DNA from: Deltaproteobacteria bacterium UBA4427
Lineage (GTDB): Bacteria; Myxococcota_A; UBA9160; UBA4427
DNA length: 5,066 nt
Assembly (NCBI GenBank): GCA_002390675.1
Contig: DGPZ01000037.1
Coordinates: 1-5,066, forward strand
Direction: 5' to 3'
Positions 5,011-5,066 of this stretch are shown here, piece by piece. Under the pieces are notes generated by a model, which ran no database searches, was not told the origin of the DNA, and worked only from the letters and a program-made list of their open reading frames with translations. A program made the translations under genes and the position numbers. The number at the start of each line of letters is the position of its first letter. The stretch's first letter is position 1.

Positions 5011-5066
5011 GTTCGGCACAGTATGCCAAGCCAGACCGACCAGCGGAATGCAGCCTGCCGGGGCAG

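Overview
The window is GC-rich bacterial DNA. The phylum cannot be fixed from it. A Gram-negative source is plausible, because one gene closely matches the SIS domain of the Kdo-pathway isomerase KdsD and the tRNA encodes its own CCA end. No phage, transposase or CRISPR signatures were seen, so this reads as chromosome.

Layout. (1) Positions 2-499 hold the 3' part of a response-regulator gene whose receiver domain is joined directly to a Cro/C1-type (XRE) helix-turn-helix. (2) Positions 500-891 are non-coding. They hold a large nested stem-loop (527-595) and a strongly G/T-biased low-complexity stretch. (3) Positions 892-3708 form a tight three-gene operon on the plus strand: a divergent DapA/NAL-superfamily class I aldolase, a PfkB-family sugar kinase (1 nt gap), and a CBS-less KdsD-like SIS-domain sugar-phosphate isomerase (4-nt ATGA overlap). 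(4) Positions 3709-3994 are an intergenic spacer with an inverted repeat and hairpin. (5) A complete tRNA-Ala(CGC) lies at 3995-4070, followed by two hairpins, the second a clear intrinsic terminator. (6) Convergent on the minus strand (4157-4999) is a multi-pass membrane protein that looks like a divergent UbiA-superfamily member with altered Asp-rich motifs.

How the genes may work together. The operon contains an aldolase that would release pyruvate, a sugar kinase and an aldose/ketose-phosphate isomerase. The isomerase keeps all four residues I recall as catalytic in E. coli KdsD, shifted by one position. One economical reading is a salvage route for Kdo or a similar 2-keto-3-deoxy sugar acid. 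The aldolase would give pyruvate plus D-arabinose, the kinase would give arabinose 5-phosphate, and the isomerase would give ribulose 5-phosphate. This is inference from family logic and gene order. The aldolase lacks several DHDPS active-site residues, so its substrate is open.
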